Shown here: positions 1 through 6,647 of the stretch, piece after piece
Layout: every line of letters begins with the position of its first letter
Numbering within the stretch: the first letter of the stretch is position 1
Origin: an uncultured Bilophila sp.
GTDB taxonomy: Bacteria > Desulfobacterota > Desulfovibrionia > Desulfovibrionales > Desulfovibrionaceae
Assembly (NCBI GenBank): GCA_910585945.1
Contig: CAJUHZ010000062.1
Location: 1 to 11,302 of the forward strand
DNA length: 11,302 nucleotides
Direction of reading: 5' to 3'
Program-made: the position numbers and the translations under genes
Notes under the pieces: model-generated
What the model saw: only the letters and a program-made list of their open reading frames with translations
Databases searched by the model: none
What the model was told of the DNA's origin: nothing

Positions 1-547
1 CGAGATCGGCAAAGGGAATGGGCGGCTCGTCCACGAGGAACAATGAGGGCGCAAAGCTTGCAAAAAGAGCGCTGACCTGTCTGTCGAGAGGGATATCGGA
101 AGGCATGTCCGGTCTTGCCCGTATTCCCGAATAGAAGGAGGGTCTTTTTTTCAGATAAAGATCCAGGCGCAACATGCACTTGGGGGGCTGGCGATCGAAT
201 TCTTCAGGCGTTGCATTGGAAGAAACAAGATATGCGGCCGAAAGACAGCCTTTTTCTTGCCGCTTGCTCACCTGTTTTTCATCCATGAGGGGCAGCCCCT
301 TTTCTCCTGCCATGACGATACGGCCGGCAGGGGTCAGGCAGCATCGCGCTTCCTTTCCCAGAATCTGAACGTATTCCCGGATGCACTCGCAGGCTTTGGC
401 CTGTACCTCGGGCAGATGCGCGCCCCGAAAGTACAGTACGCATGTAAGCCCGACCTGCCCTACAGGCTCCGTGATGCCCAAATATTTGCGCAGCCCATCC
501 GGGGCGGGAAGGACAAAACCGTCAAGACCTTCTTTGATATTCTCCAT
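1..547 (-). CDS. Probable T6SS immunity protein (DUF3396-like), partial at the 3' end
   Basis: Open minus-strand frame of 182 codons that runs off the left edge without a stop. The ATG at 547 is preceded by GAGGAA about 5 bases upstream, and only 24 bases separate it from the stop of the effector gene. The product has no signal peptide or membrane segment, so it should act in the cytoplasm. A segment near residues 33-55 (VGLTCVLYFRGAHLPEVQ) resembles the start of DUF3396 proteins, a family annotated as type VI immunity proteins. The inferred job is to bind and neutralise the nuclease-like effector encoded just upstream, protecting the producer and its kin. The base composition is richer in GC than the effector gene. 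The family assignment rests on memory of sequence style and is moderate; the immunity role is supported mainly by position directly after the effector. Confidence 0.6.
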   Translation of the reverse strand, partial: MENIKEGLDGFVLPAPDGLRKYLGITEPVGQVGLTCVLYFRGAHLPEVQAKACECIREYVQILGKEARCCLTPAGRIVMAGEKGLPLMDEKQVSKRQEKGCLSAAYLVSSNATPEEFDRQPPKCMLRLDLYLKKRPSFYSGIRARPDMPSDIPLDRQVSALFASFAPSLFLVDEPPIPFADL

Positions 548-571
548 AATGTTCCTCTTTTTTGGCTCTTC

Positions 572-1402
572 TCAAATCAAGGATGGCTTCAAGATTTTGC
601 CTACACCGCCAAGCCCTCGCAATCCCTTGAGGCAACTCGTCCAAGGGATTAAGTTCGGTATTATTTCCATGTAATGGCAAAACATGGTATAGTTATAATC
701 CTTTTCTTCAACAGGTGAGTATAATTCACCTTCTTGAATTAAATTTTTATTTTCTTTATCCTCACAGTTACAATTCCAATTTGATAATCCAGTATTAAAT
801 AGATTATTTATACCAGAAGTAGGAGTCATAAAAACAACATCTTTCTTAAAATCAATATATAAATTAATTTGTTCACTATGATTTTTTAGATCCATCTGTT
901 CTGTTGGAAATTTCATTTCAATAAATCGTTCAAAGTCATCAATGACAATTATGCCAAAAGGAACTTTTTTAAGTATGCCGATATCTGGACGTACAACAGA
1001 TTGATCGCCTTGTTTTGGTGGGCCGTCAGGGTTCATCCGCCCTCTGCCTACTTCTTTAAGATCCACATTGAGGGTTGGTTCTGCCACAAATCTGCTTTTG
1101 GGCAATCCTTTGATGCCTTTTTTCAGTTCATCGACTTCATCAAGAATATCTTTGACGCATCCCTGATATATATTTTTATATTTACCCTTTGCCGGAAATT
1201 TATTGCAACAACACATCAATACACAAAACATTTCATTTTCTATAAGATTTTTCACTACTTCTTTGGGGTACATGTTAATTTTGCAGTTCTTATAAAACTC
1301 ACCATATTTTGTGGGTGCAAATTGATCCTCAATAATGGCAGAAACGCCCAAAACAAAAGCAACTCCTGGTTTTTGACATACTTTTGATGAGGTATGAGGC
1401 AT
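572..1402 (-). CDS. Probable T6SS nuclease effector, VRR-NUC / PD-(D/E)xK type
   Basis: A 276-residue protein starting 3 bases after the DUF4123 adaptor stop, with CGGAGA just upstream inside the adaptor's last codons, so translation is probably coupled. The central region has RPD (D140), then a strand ending in IEMKF (E162, K164), then Q178 in SEQINLY. This D...ExK...Q order is that of VRR-NUC and related PD-(D/E)xK nucleases, which cut DNA. The N-terminal half is cysteine-rich (CVLMCCC, residues 60-66, and C82). The C-terminal tail is glycine- and leucine-rich (GLRGLGGVGKI). There is no PAAR, Rhs or signal peptide, so delivery should depend on the VgrG and DUF4123 proteins encoded upstream. 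Visibly more AT-rich than vgrG and the adaptor, which suggests separate acquisition of the toxin gene. Nuclease class is inferred from motifs; antibacterial T6SS effectors with VRR-NUC domains are known, but other PD-(D/E)xK subfamilies remain possible. Confidence 0.68.
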   Translation of the reverse strand: MPHTSSKVCQKPGVAFVLGVSAIIEDQFAPTKYGEFYKNCKINMYPKEVVKNLIENEMFCVLMCCCNKFPAKGKYKNIYQGCVKDILDEVDELKKGIKGLPKSRFVAEPTLNVDLKEVGRGRMNPDGPPKQGDQSVVRPDIGILKKVPFGIIVIDDFERFIEMKFPTEQMDLKNHSEQINLYIDFKKDVVFMTPTSGINNLFNTGLSNWNCNCEDKENKNLIQEGELYSPVEEKDYNYTMFCHYMEIIPNLIPWTSCLKGLRGLGGVGKILKPSLI

Positions 1403-1405
1403 ATT

Positions 1406-2404
1406 TTACATCTCCGGTTTCATATCTGACGTTTCCAGATATTCTTCCGCAAACTGTTTCAGTTCGGCCCAATCCTGCATATCCAGGGAAAGAAGTTCAT
1501 GCATTTTATAGTCCGGATTTTTGGCCGATCCCTTGAGCAGGGCATTTACTTTTGGATGGAGATGTATCCCCGGAAAGAAGTCAAATTCCAGCTTGCAGAA
1601 TGTGTAAATGTCGTACTGGGAGGAAAGTTCAAAGCTTTTGGCAATGGCGACAGTCCGGCTGACTCTGCTGAGGATTTCCTCATCTGAAATATCCCGAAGC
1701 AGGTTGACATCCTTGTCAAGCAAATAGCGGCACAAATCGACAAGTGAAACGTCTTCGGCAAAATAGCCTTCAAACGCTTTCCATTCCTGATCCATCGCCT
1801 CCCAGCAAGGGTGCGGCTGCTCCTTGAGCACCTGCATGGAAAGTTGAAATACCTCGTCGCTTTGGGGAGGGAACGAGCAGGAAAGCCATTGCAGGTTGTT
1901 GTGCATGTCAGGCACAGGCCAGACAAGCGTTTCCACAGGGCCGAAAAATTTGGCGGCGCGCTGTGCCGACAGGGATCTGATGAATGGCCTTGCCAGGTTG
2001 GCATCGTAGAATCTGAACAGGAAAATATTGTTGTTTTCCAGCTTGACTTCGATTCTGTGCTGAAAGAACTGTTGAAGCTCATGCCCTTCCCGGGGTGAGG
2101 CGAGGAGCATGCACGGCAGTGCCTTCCCCATTTCGGGGAGAAAGTCGGCAAGGAAGGACTTTTCTTTGGGGAGCGTGATCAGTATGGGGCCGACATCGGC
2201 ATTTGCCTGGAGTTCGGTGCCGGCATAGACGTAGAGTTTTGGTCTCTCATTGAAAAACGACCGGACCAGACTGCCGTCTTCGTCCAAGGCTCCATCCACA
2301 AGCGCGTAGATGTTGTTTGGGGATTGAAGAATCCCGTCAAGGATCTGAAGCGCTCCGTCCGTGTCGGTGGTCAGCATGTGCAATGAGGCATCAGGATGGT
2401 TCAT
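1406..2404 (-). CDS. DUF4123 T6SS effector adaptor/chaperone
   Basis: A 332-residue cytoplasmic protein whose start ATG overlaps the vgrG stop (ATGA, 2401-2404), a classic coupled arrangement. The N-terminal part has the DUF4123 style: a YALVDGA strand near residue 33, then LYVYAGTELQANADVGPILITLP around 57-79, and a FRFYDANLARPFI segment near 130-143. Proteins of this family (Tap/TEC) hold a specific effector and load it onto the C-terminus of the cognate VgrG. Position between vgrG and the effector fits exactly that. The C-terminal half (about 170-332) is acidic and mostly helical and would be the effector-specific part. It ends with KPEM and a TAA, followed directly by the effector start. 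Confidence 0.9.
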   Translation of the reverse strand: MNHPDASLHMLTTDTDGALQILDGILQSPNNIYALVDGALDEDGSLVRSFFNERPKLYVYAGTELQANADVGPILITLPKEKSFLADFLPEMGKALPCMLLASPREGHELQQFFQHRIEVKLENNNIFLFRFYDANLARPFIRSLSAQRAAKFFGPVETLVWPVPDMHNNLQWLSCSFPPQSDEVFQLSMQVLKEQPHPCWEAMDQEWKAFEGYFAEDVSLVDLCRYLLDKDVNLLRDISDEEILSRVSRTVAIAKSFELSSQYDIYTFCKLEFDFFPGIHLHPKVNALLKGSAKNPDYKMHELLSLDMQDWAELKQFAEEYLETSDMKPEM

Positions 2405-4491
2405 AACGGCTCCGGAAAAATGACGCAGGGGTTTTTGTCTCTTGCCGCTTCACAGAGGCACTTTTTGGGAGGAGGCGGGAATTCGCTGTTTGAGACGGGA
2501 GGAATGCCCGGAGGCGGAGGCAGGAACGCCTCAGCCCCGGGGAGTTGCGCCTTTTCAGGCTGGCGCGGCGCGGCGGAAGTTCCCTTCCCCGCCTTTCCGC
2601 CCCCCGCGATATCAATCCTGCCGCCCTGGACATGGACGCCGGCCGCGTCTACCTTCAGCCAGGAGCCTCCGGCCTTCACCGTCAGTTCGGAGCCGGCTTC
2701 AAGCAGCATCCTTTGCCCTGTTTCAACGTGGATTTCCGATCCGGCTTTCATCAGCCATTGCTGTTCCACCGTGGCATGGCTGTCGGCATGGACGGTCAGG
2801 TGATCAGCGGAAAACAGTTCCGTTTTGCGCTGATCCTTCAGGATGACGTGCGTTTCCCCCTGTATTTCGTCGCAGGCGTTGCGTTCCATCGTCTGGTGAC
2901 GATCGCGCAGGATATGCTTTTTCCAGTCGTTCTTGACGTGGATGTTCACGTCCTTTTCGGCGTGGATATAGATTTCTTCTTCGCCGGACTTGTCTTCGAT
3001 GCGGAATTCGTTGAAGCCGCGCGGCCCGTCGTCACCGGGAGAGGACATGCTCCTGAGGACGGTTCGGGTTTTGTGATCGGGGAGTTCGTATGCCGGCATA
3101 TTGCCGCCGTGATGCACGCGCCCGGTGATGACCGGCCTGTCCGGATCGCCCTCCAGAAACGTCACGATGACTTCATGCCCGACGCGCGGGATGGCCAGGG
3201 TTCCGAATTCCGTCCCCGCCCACCCCTGGGCGACGCGTATCCAGCAACTCGTGTTCTCGTCCCTGTCGCCTTCCCGATCCCAGAAGAATTGAACCTTCAC
3301 CCTGCCGTATTTGTCCGGGTGGATTTCCTCTCCGGCGGGGCCGGTGACAATGGCGGTCTGCGCGCCCATAATCCGGTTTTTGGGGTGCGCGGTTTCCGGC
3401 ACATATCTCACACCTTCCGGGACGGCTATGAGCGTGGAGGCATACAGCAACCCCCTGTCCGGCGCCTCGTGTTCCAGCACCTGCGGCTGTTCGCCGCGAT
3501 GCGTCACGCCTGCCACCCACCATCCGGCGTTGATCTCCTCCCGATCATGCCCGTGCAGCGAGAAGGTGAAGCCGGGCAGAAAGCGGGAAACATCGGATTC
3601 GGCTTCCAGCCAGGTTTGAAACGTGAGCTGACGCAGAAGCTGAACCCCGGCATAGCGCTCCCCTTCCTCCCGCGTCTGGTGGAGGTGAGGGTAGCTGTAG
3701 GTTTCGGCCCTCATGCCCGGAGCCGTTGGAGCCTTTGCGAATTCCGGCTCGGAAGCGCCGCCCTCAAGAATGGCGGCAGGCGTGATGAAATTCCAGTCGC
3801 GGAGTGTTGCCCTGTCGCTGACGCTTTGGGAGCGGAGCGCCAGCCGGGACACGACGGCGGTATCGGCGGGCTGTCCGGAGCCGGGGAAATAGCGGAGATC
3901 GGACTCGCCGCCGATGCGGGGGCCGCCGGGCATGTCGGAGAAGCACAGACAGTGGCCGTTTTCGGAATGCTCGAAATAGTAGTAGATGCCCTCTTCCTCG
4001 CACAGTCTGGAGATGAAATGGAGATCGGATTCTCCGTACTGGACGCAGTATTCGCGGGAAGGGTATTTGTGAAAGCATTTGAAGGCGAAGGATTCGGCGG
4101 TGAAGTTCTGTTCCTCGAGAATGCGCGTGATGATTTCCGGCACGCTGGCATGTTGAAAGATGCGATGGTTTCTCCGCAAACCGAGAAACCACAGGCGAGG
4201 AACCAGGACGCAACGGTAAAACGTCCGCAGGTTGGCGGTGTGAAGCTGCTGCATCTCGCGGATGAGGCCGTGCACAAGGCGCGAAGCGCCGGAACGGTCG
4301 GAGATGGAGAGGCTGGCCTCACGGCCGATCAGTTCGTCGATTCTTGCGCTGGCAAACGGGCTTGCCAGATCGATGGTGAACGTATAGGGGCTGCTGATCC
4401 GCTCCAGTCCGTAAAAGGCATGTACGGCAAAGTCCGGGGATCCTTCGATGGAAAAGTTGAACCATGTGCTGTTCGCTGAAAGTGGTGGCAT
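2401..4491 (-). CDS. vgrG: T6SS spike protein VgrG (TssI)
   Basis: 696 residues from the ATG at 4491, chosen because AAGGGAG lies a few bases upstream and the protein then begins MPPLSANSTWF; the in-frame extension to 4545 adds 18 residues without family character. The gp27-like N-terminal part includes FYGLERISSPYTFTIDL and YGESDLHFISRLCEEEGIYYY. The gp5-like OB fold (about 375-470) has HPDKYGRVKVQFFWDREG and GTLAIPRVGHEVIVTFLEGD. A beta-helical needle (about 505-630) follows, including EIYIHAEKDVNIHVKNDW. The last 67 residues are unusual: a Gly/Ser/Ala linker, LPPPPGIPPV and FPPPPKK proline runs, and CLCEAARDKNPC. This tail is the probable docking site for adaptor and effector (inference). 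No enzymatic extension is recognised, so this spike works as a carrier. Confidence 0.96.
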   Translation of the reverse strand: MPPLSANSTWFNFSIEGSPDFAVHAFYGLERISSPYTFTIDLASPFASARIDELIGREASLSISDRSGASRLVHGLIREMQQLHTANLRTFYRCVLVPRLWFLGLRRNHRIFQHASVPEIITRILEEQNFTAESFAFKCFHKYPSREYCVQYGESDLHFISRLCEEEGIYYYFEHSENGHCLCFSDMPGGPRIGGESDLRYFPGSGQPADTAVVSRLALRSQSVSDRATLRDWNFITPAAILEGGASEPEFAKAPTAPGMRAETYSYPHLHQTREEGERYAGVQLLRQLTFQTWLEAESDVSRFLPGFTFSLHGHDREEINAGWWVAGVTHRGEQPQVLEHEAPDRGLLYASTLIAVPEGVRYVPETAHPKNRIMGAQTAIVTGPAGEEIHPDKYGRVKVQFFWDREGDRDENTSCWIRVAQGWAGTEFGTLAIPRVGHEVIVTFLEGDPDRPVITGRVHHGGNMPAYELPDHKTRTVLRSMSSPGDDGPRGFNEFRIEDKSGEEEIYIHAEKDVNIHVKNDWKKHILRDRHQTMERNACDEIQGETHVILKDQRKTELFSADHLTVHADSHATVEQQWLMKAGSEIHVETGQRMLLEAGSELTVKAGGSWLKVDAAGVHVQGGRIDIAGGGKAGKGTSAAPRQPEKAQLPGAEAFLPPPPGIPPVSNSEFPPPPKKCLCEAARDKNPCVIFPEPL

Positions 4492-4495
4492 GGAT

Positions 4496-4503
4496 GGCTC
4501 CCT
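4496..4503 (-). promoter_or_regulatory. Ribosome binding site deciding the vgrG start
   Basis: On the minus strand AAGGGAG stands just upstream of the ATG at 4491. It supports this start over the longer in-frame start at 4545. Confidence 0.7.
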
Positions 4504-4532
4504 TGTTTGCCGCGGCCCGCTTTCCAGCCTGG

Positions 4533-4558
4533 GGGCGCTCCCCATGCGGAGAGCGCCC
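4533..4558 (-). promoter_or_regulatory. Strong stem-loop in the leader of vgrG
   Basis: GGGCGCTCTCC (minus strand) can pair with GGGGAGCGCCC across a GCAT tetraloop, giving an 11-pair stem with one G-U pair. Its 3' edge is 41 bases before the vgrG ATG. There is no U-run after it, so it is unlikely to be an intrinsic terminator; it may be an mRNA-processing or stability hairpin that separates hcp and vgrG expression. Role is inference. Confidence 0.55.
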
Positions 4559-4564
4559 GATGGA

Positions 4565-4730
4565 GGGCAGGACTCATGAAAACGCCGTCAGCGAAAAGCC
4601 GGCATCTCCCGGCCGGCAAGACGCAAGGCAAACATTGGGCAAAGCTGTATTGAACATACCGCAAGGTCAATGTTTGCCTTGTAACGCCGCCGTCCGCACA
4701 AGGGCGGTTTCGCATCCGGCAGGTCATGAG
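4565..4730. repeat. Diverged copy of a palindromic mobile-like element between hcp and vgrG
   Basis: This stretch aligns with the reverse complement of 11075-11251. Its left end (GGGCAGGACTCATGAAAACG) resembles the terminal repeat of the intact copy; its right end is eroded near GGTCATGAG at 4730. The core is almost identical in both copies: 14-base arms CAAGGCAAACATTG (4624-4637) and CAATGTTTGCCTTG (4668-4681) around a 30-base loop with one difference. It fills most of the hcp-vgrG gap, so it would be transcribed with both genes and could act as a folded spacer in the mRNA. No reading frame of note lies inside. End coordinates are approximate. Confidence 0.75.
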
Positions 4731-4795
4731 AAAAGACGCGTTTTCCGGCTCAGTCACGGCGTTTTTCGCGCCGCGCCAGACGTGTTTCCCGACGT

Positions 4796-5317
4796 CTATG
4801 CCTGCGTTGACATGGCGCGCCAGTCGTCACTTTCCGAAGTGCTGGCGATTTCGTGGGTCTTGATGATTTTACGATAGGTGAAAGAAACATCTTCAAGATG
4901 CGTGAAGTGTTCCTGCGAAGGATCCTGGCAGTTGGGCATGTACGAGGTGATGTCCACAATGATGGCGTCTTCAAGCGCGATGGTGAAGTAATGTTCCATC
5001 GTGCCCGCGGCGGAAGTCCGATAAAATTTCATTTCCACCTTGGGCAGACGCTCGCCGGCCGTCAGGGCGCGGAACAGAAGGGGCGAGGATTTGTCGATGA
5101 CCTTGGTTATCTTGAGCGCCTTGTGCACACGCTGGCCGGAAGGCTGGCCCGACTGGGGATCGCGGGGGAGCATGATGGTGTGGGCGAACGCCTCGACAAG
5201 GCATTCGTCTTCATGGCCTTCCTGGTAGATGTTGCCTACGGAAGCTTCCGTGAAGTTTCCGGCGGTGATAAGGCCCTGATGTTCTCCGGTGACGGAAAGA
5301 TACGCTGGTACTGGCAT
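4796..5317 (-). CDS. hcp: T6SS tube protein Hcp (TssD)
   Basis: 173 residues, the usual size for Hcp. It begins MPVPAYLSVTGEHQGLITAG, followed by EASVGNIYQEGHEDECLVEAFAH, a near-textbook Hcp1-type N-terminus. The middle part has PSGQRVHKALKITKVIDKSS and LPKVEMKFYRT, also typical. Hcp hexamers stack into the inner tube that is fired by the T6SS sheath and can carry small effectors. No extra toxin domain follows the Hcp fold, so it is a structural Hcp. The start has AGGAG about 8 bases upstream. The gene is first in a minus-strand series leading to vgrG about 300 bases downstream. A sigma-54-type promoter and an array of palindromes lie upstream, so regulation by a sigma-54 activator is likely. 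Confidence 0.95.
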   Translation of the reverse strand: MPVPAYLSVTGEHQGLITAGNFTEASVGNIYQEGHEDECLVEAFAHTIMLPRDPQSGQPSGQRVHKALKITKVIDKSSPLLFRALTAGERLPKVEMKFYRTSAAGTMEHYFTIALEDAIIVDITSYMPNCQDPSQEHFTHLEDVSFTYRKIIKTHEIASTSESDDWRAMSTQA

Positions 5318-5358
5318 GACAGATGCTCCTGCGGTAAAATGTGAATACGGCGAATGCC

Positions 5359-5382
5359 GGAAGTCATTTCCACATGACTTCC
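5359..5382 (-). promoter_or_regulatory. Perfect 9-bp stem-loop in the hcp leader
   Basis: GGAAGTCAT and ATGACTTCC pair perfectly around a 6-base loop. The 3' edge on the minus strand lies 41 bases upstream of the hcp ATG, the same distance as the vgrG hairpin to its own ATG. It could stabilise the transcript or set its processed 5' end. Function is inference. Confidence 0.5.
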
Positions 5383-5393
5383 CCTGTCAGGCG

Positions 5394-5421
5394 GGCGGCC
5401 CGACGCGGCGGCAGGGCCGCC
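5394..5421 (-). promoter_or_regulatory. GC-rich alternative hairpins in the hcp leader
   Basis: GGCGGCCC (5394-5401) and GGGCCGCC (5414-5421) form a perfect 8-bp inverted repeat. The inner bases can instead form a competing GGCGGC/GCCGCC stem with a 3-base loop. The leader predicted from the sigma-54 promoter is about 175 bases, so these would be part of the mRNA. A role in attenuation or temperature response is only a possibility. Confidence 0.35.
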
Positions 5422-5456
5422 GGGGACGGACCGAAAACCCCGCGTTTCGACAAAAC

Positions 5457-5484
5457 GATCCTCATGAATCGCCCATGAGGGATC
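5457..5484 (-). promoter_or_regulatory. Stem-loop near the predicted hcp transcript start
   Basis: GATCCTCATG (5457-5466) pairs with CATGAGGGATC (5474-5484), with one unpaired base. It lies about 10 bases downstream of the predicted sigma-54 start site, so it would form the 5' end of the hcp mRNA. The adjacent TCCATGAAACGA also occurs in the hairpin at 5817-5849. Confidence 0.35.
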
Positions 5485-5503
5485 CATGAAACGAGTTGTG
5501 TAA

Positions 5504-5519
5504 AGCAATAACCATGCCG
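5504..5519 (-). promoter_or_regulatory. Sigma-54 (-24/-12) promoter of hcp
   Basis: The minus strand reads CGGCATGGTTATTGCT. The sigma-54 consensus is TGGCAYG-N4-TTGCW, with GG and GC exactly 10 bases apart; here GG is at 5518-5517 and GC at 5506-5505, and only the first base differs. Transcription would start near 5493 and run into hcp with a leader of about 175 bases. T6SS hcp operons are known to be controlled by sigma-54 and VasH-type activators in other bacteria, which supports the call. Confidence 0.72.
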
Positions 5520-5571
5520 CATGAATATGAATTTATTTCAATGGATTGTCGCGGCGCTGAACGGCGGTTTC

Positions 5572-5808
5572 GGACAAGTGTGTCCACAATGCTTCGCTTC
5601 AAAAAGATTTTTTGTTCCTATCTCATGGAAATATATTGATATTTTTCGGGGACAAATTTGTCCGCCGGCTGTACGGGAGTTCTTGTTTTTTTGATATAAC
5701 CAATTGAAATATATAGATATTAAAGCTGGTACAATTTTGTCGATCAATAAAAACAACAGCTTGTCGTATTGAGGGACACATTTGTCCGGGGCAGGGACAT
5801 GTTTGTCC
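5572..5808. promoter_or_regulatory. Array of five palindromic activator-binding-like sites upstream of hcp
   Basis: A GGACA-N4-TGTCC palindrome recurs at 5572-5585 (AAGTG-TG centre), 5650-5663, 5774-5787 and 5795-5808, with a degenerate copy at 5729-5742 (GTACAATTTTGTCG). Centre spacings are about 78, 79, 45 and 21 bases. The second and third copies each follow an AT-rich GAAATATAT(T/A)GATATT motif (from 5628 and 5706), so that part is a roughly 78-base repeat. The nearest site lies about 55 bases upstream of the -24 element and the farthest about 290, the normal range for enhancer sites of sigma-54 activators. The gene on the other side ends toward this region, so hcp is the only promoter served. 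The binding protein is not in the window. Confidence 0.65.
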
Positions 5809-5816
5809 TCCGGGCA

Positions 5817-5849
5817 GGAGTCGTTTCATGAGTTCCATGAAACGACTCC
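5817..5849. terminator. Perfect 14-bp hairpin after the cytochrome b-like gene
   Basis: GGAGTCGTTTCATG (5817-5830) and CATGAAACGACTCC (5836-5849) pair perfectly around AGTTC. It lies about 100 bases downstream of the minus-strand membrane protein gene and upstream of the hcp control region, so it may stop or protect that transcript. There is no U-run, so intrinsic termination is doubtful; a boundary element or protein-binding palindrome is the alternative. The stretch from 5850 to 5947 holds nothing else I can identify. Confidence 0.4.
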
Positions 5850-5947
5850 CGAGGCCGGGCGGCAGTCTGGGCGGCGGCATGGCCGGGGGCGGGCGGCTCC
5901 CATGATTCGGCATGGAATGAATGATGGGGATGGGGCGGCGTGCGGCG

Positions 5948-6637
5948 TCATTCATGAGGCGGCTTCCGGCGCCTGATTGCCGAAAGCCGGGCGATCCCCC
6001 GCCCCGCCCATACATACAGGCTCATGATCGACAGGACGCAGAGGTAAAAGAGGGCGGCCGGACGTTCCGGATCCCAGAAGTCGAATCCGAAGCCGAGAAA
6101 GAGTTTGGCCCCCATTTCCCGATCAACCGAGGCCCACACGCCGAAGACCGCCAGGGCAAGGCCCGTGGCGCGGAGCATTGCCCCGGCGGCGGGATGTCGC
6201 CAGACGCGCCCCGCCGCTTTCCGGATCGCGCCGCTCAGCGCGCTCCACTGCATCCCCGTATGCAGGCCGACACAAACCAGCCCCCAGTACGCCGCTAAGG
6301 TATGCCGCATCCGGTGCTCCATACTGCCCGGCAATTCCAGAGCCTTGAGCAGATGCGCGTTCATGAGGCCGCCCGCGAGCAGCATCAGCATCAGCCCCAG
6401 CAGCGCAAGAATGACGAAGGCGTTCAGGGCGCGGCGAAGCGTGTATCTTCCCCTGAACAGATCGCAAAACCAGCGCCGGTTAAACCACAGATGCACGCCA
6501 AACAGCACGAACAGCGCAAGACCGAGCCATTCGTGGACGGGTTCCGCCATGAGACGGAACCCGAGGCAGACCGGAAACAGCATCCCCATGATCAGATCCA
6601 CAAGCAATCCGGGGTGCGGGAGGAGCTTTCGGTTCAT
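5948..6637 (-). CDS. DUF4405-like membrane cytochrome b with two H-x13-H helices
   Basis: 229 residues from the ATG at 6637, ten bases after the flavodoxin stop; the alternative TTG at 6673 would overlap the flavodoxin gene and adds a charged, family-unlike stretch. About six hydrophobic helices are visible: near 11-30, 36-52, 70-92, 113-130, 153-170 and 195-212. H35 and H49 lie in one helix and H112 and H126 in another, each pair spaced H-x13-H. This is the spacing used by four-helix di-haem b cytochromes to hold two haems across a membrane. The style (HEWLG...GVHLWFNRRW) fits DUF4405/cytochrome b561-like proteins. The role inferred is to pass electrons between membrane quinols and the Tat-exported flavodoxin encoded upstream in the same operon. 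It lacks a catalytic domain of its own. Haem binding is inferred from spacing only. Confidence 0.78.
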   Translation of the reverse strand: MNRKLLPHPGLLVDLIMGMLFPVCLGFRLMAEPVHEWLGLALFVLFGVHLWFNRRWFCDLFRGRYTLRRALNAFVILALLGLMLMLLAGGLMNAHLLKALELPGSMEHRMRHTLAAYWGLVCVGLHTGMQWSALSGAIRKAAGRVWRHPAAGAMLRATGLALAVFGVWASVDREMGAKLFLGFGFDFWDPERPAALFYLCVLSIMSLYVWAGRGIARLSAIRRRKPPHE

Positions 6638-6647
6638 GAGGGCTGGC

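Noticed and set aside
2545..4479. 644-codon open frame on the plus strand
   Set aside because: It is exactly antisense to vgrG, a clear gene, and its protein has no recognisable motif; long mirror frames are common in GC-rich genes.
5572..5808. Repeated palindromes as a possible CRISPR array or replication iterons
   Set aside because: Units are short, unevenly spaced and not separated by unique equal-length spacers, and no replication gene is nearby; a sigma-54 enhancer array explains them better.
5817..5849. Perfect hairpin as a certain intrinsic terminator
   Set aside because: No U-run follows on either strand, so it is listed only as a possible terminator.
5623..6015. 130-codon minus-strand frame across the palindrome array
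   Set aside because: It runs through regulatory palindromes and the tail of the membrane protein gene, with no ribosome site or protein character.
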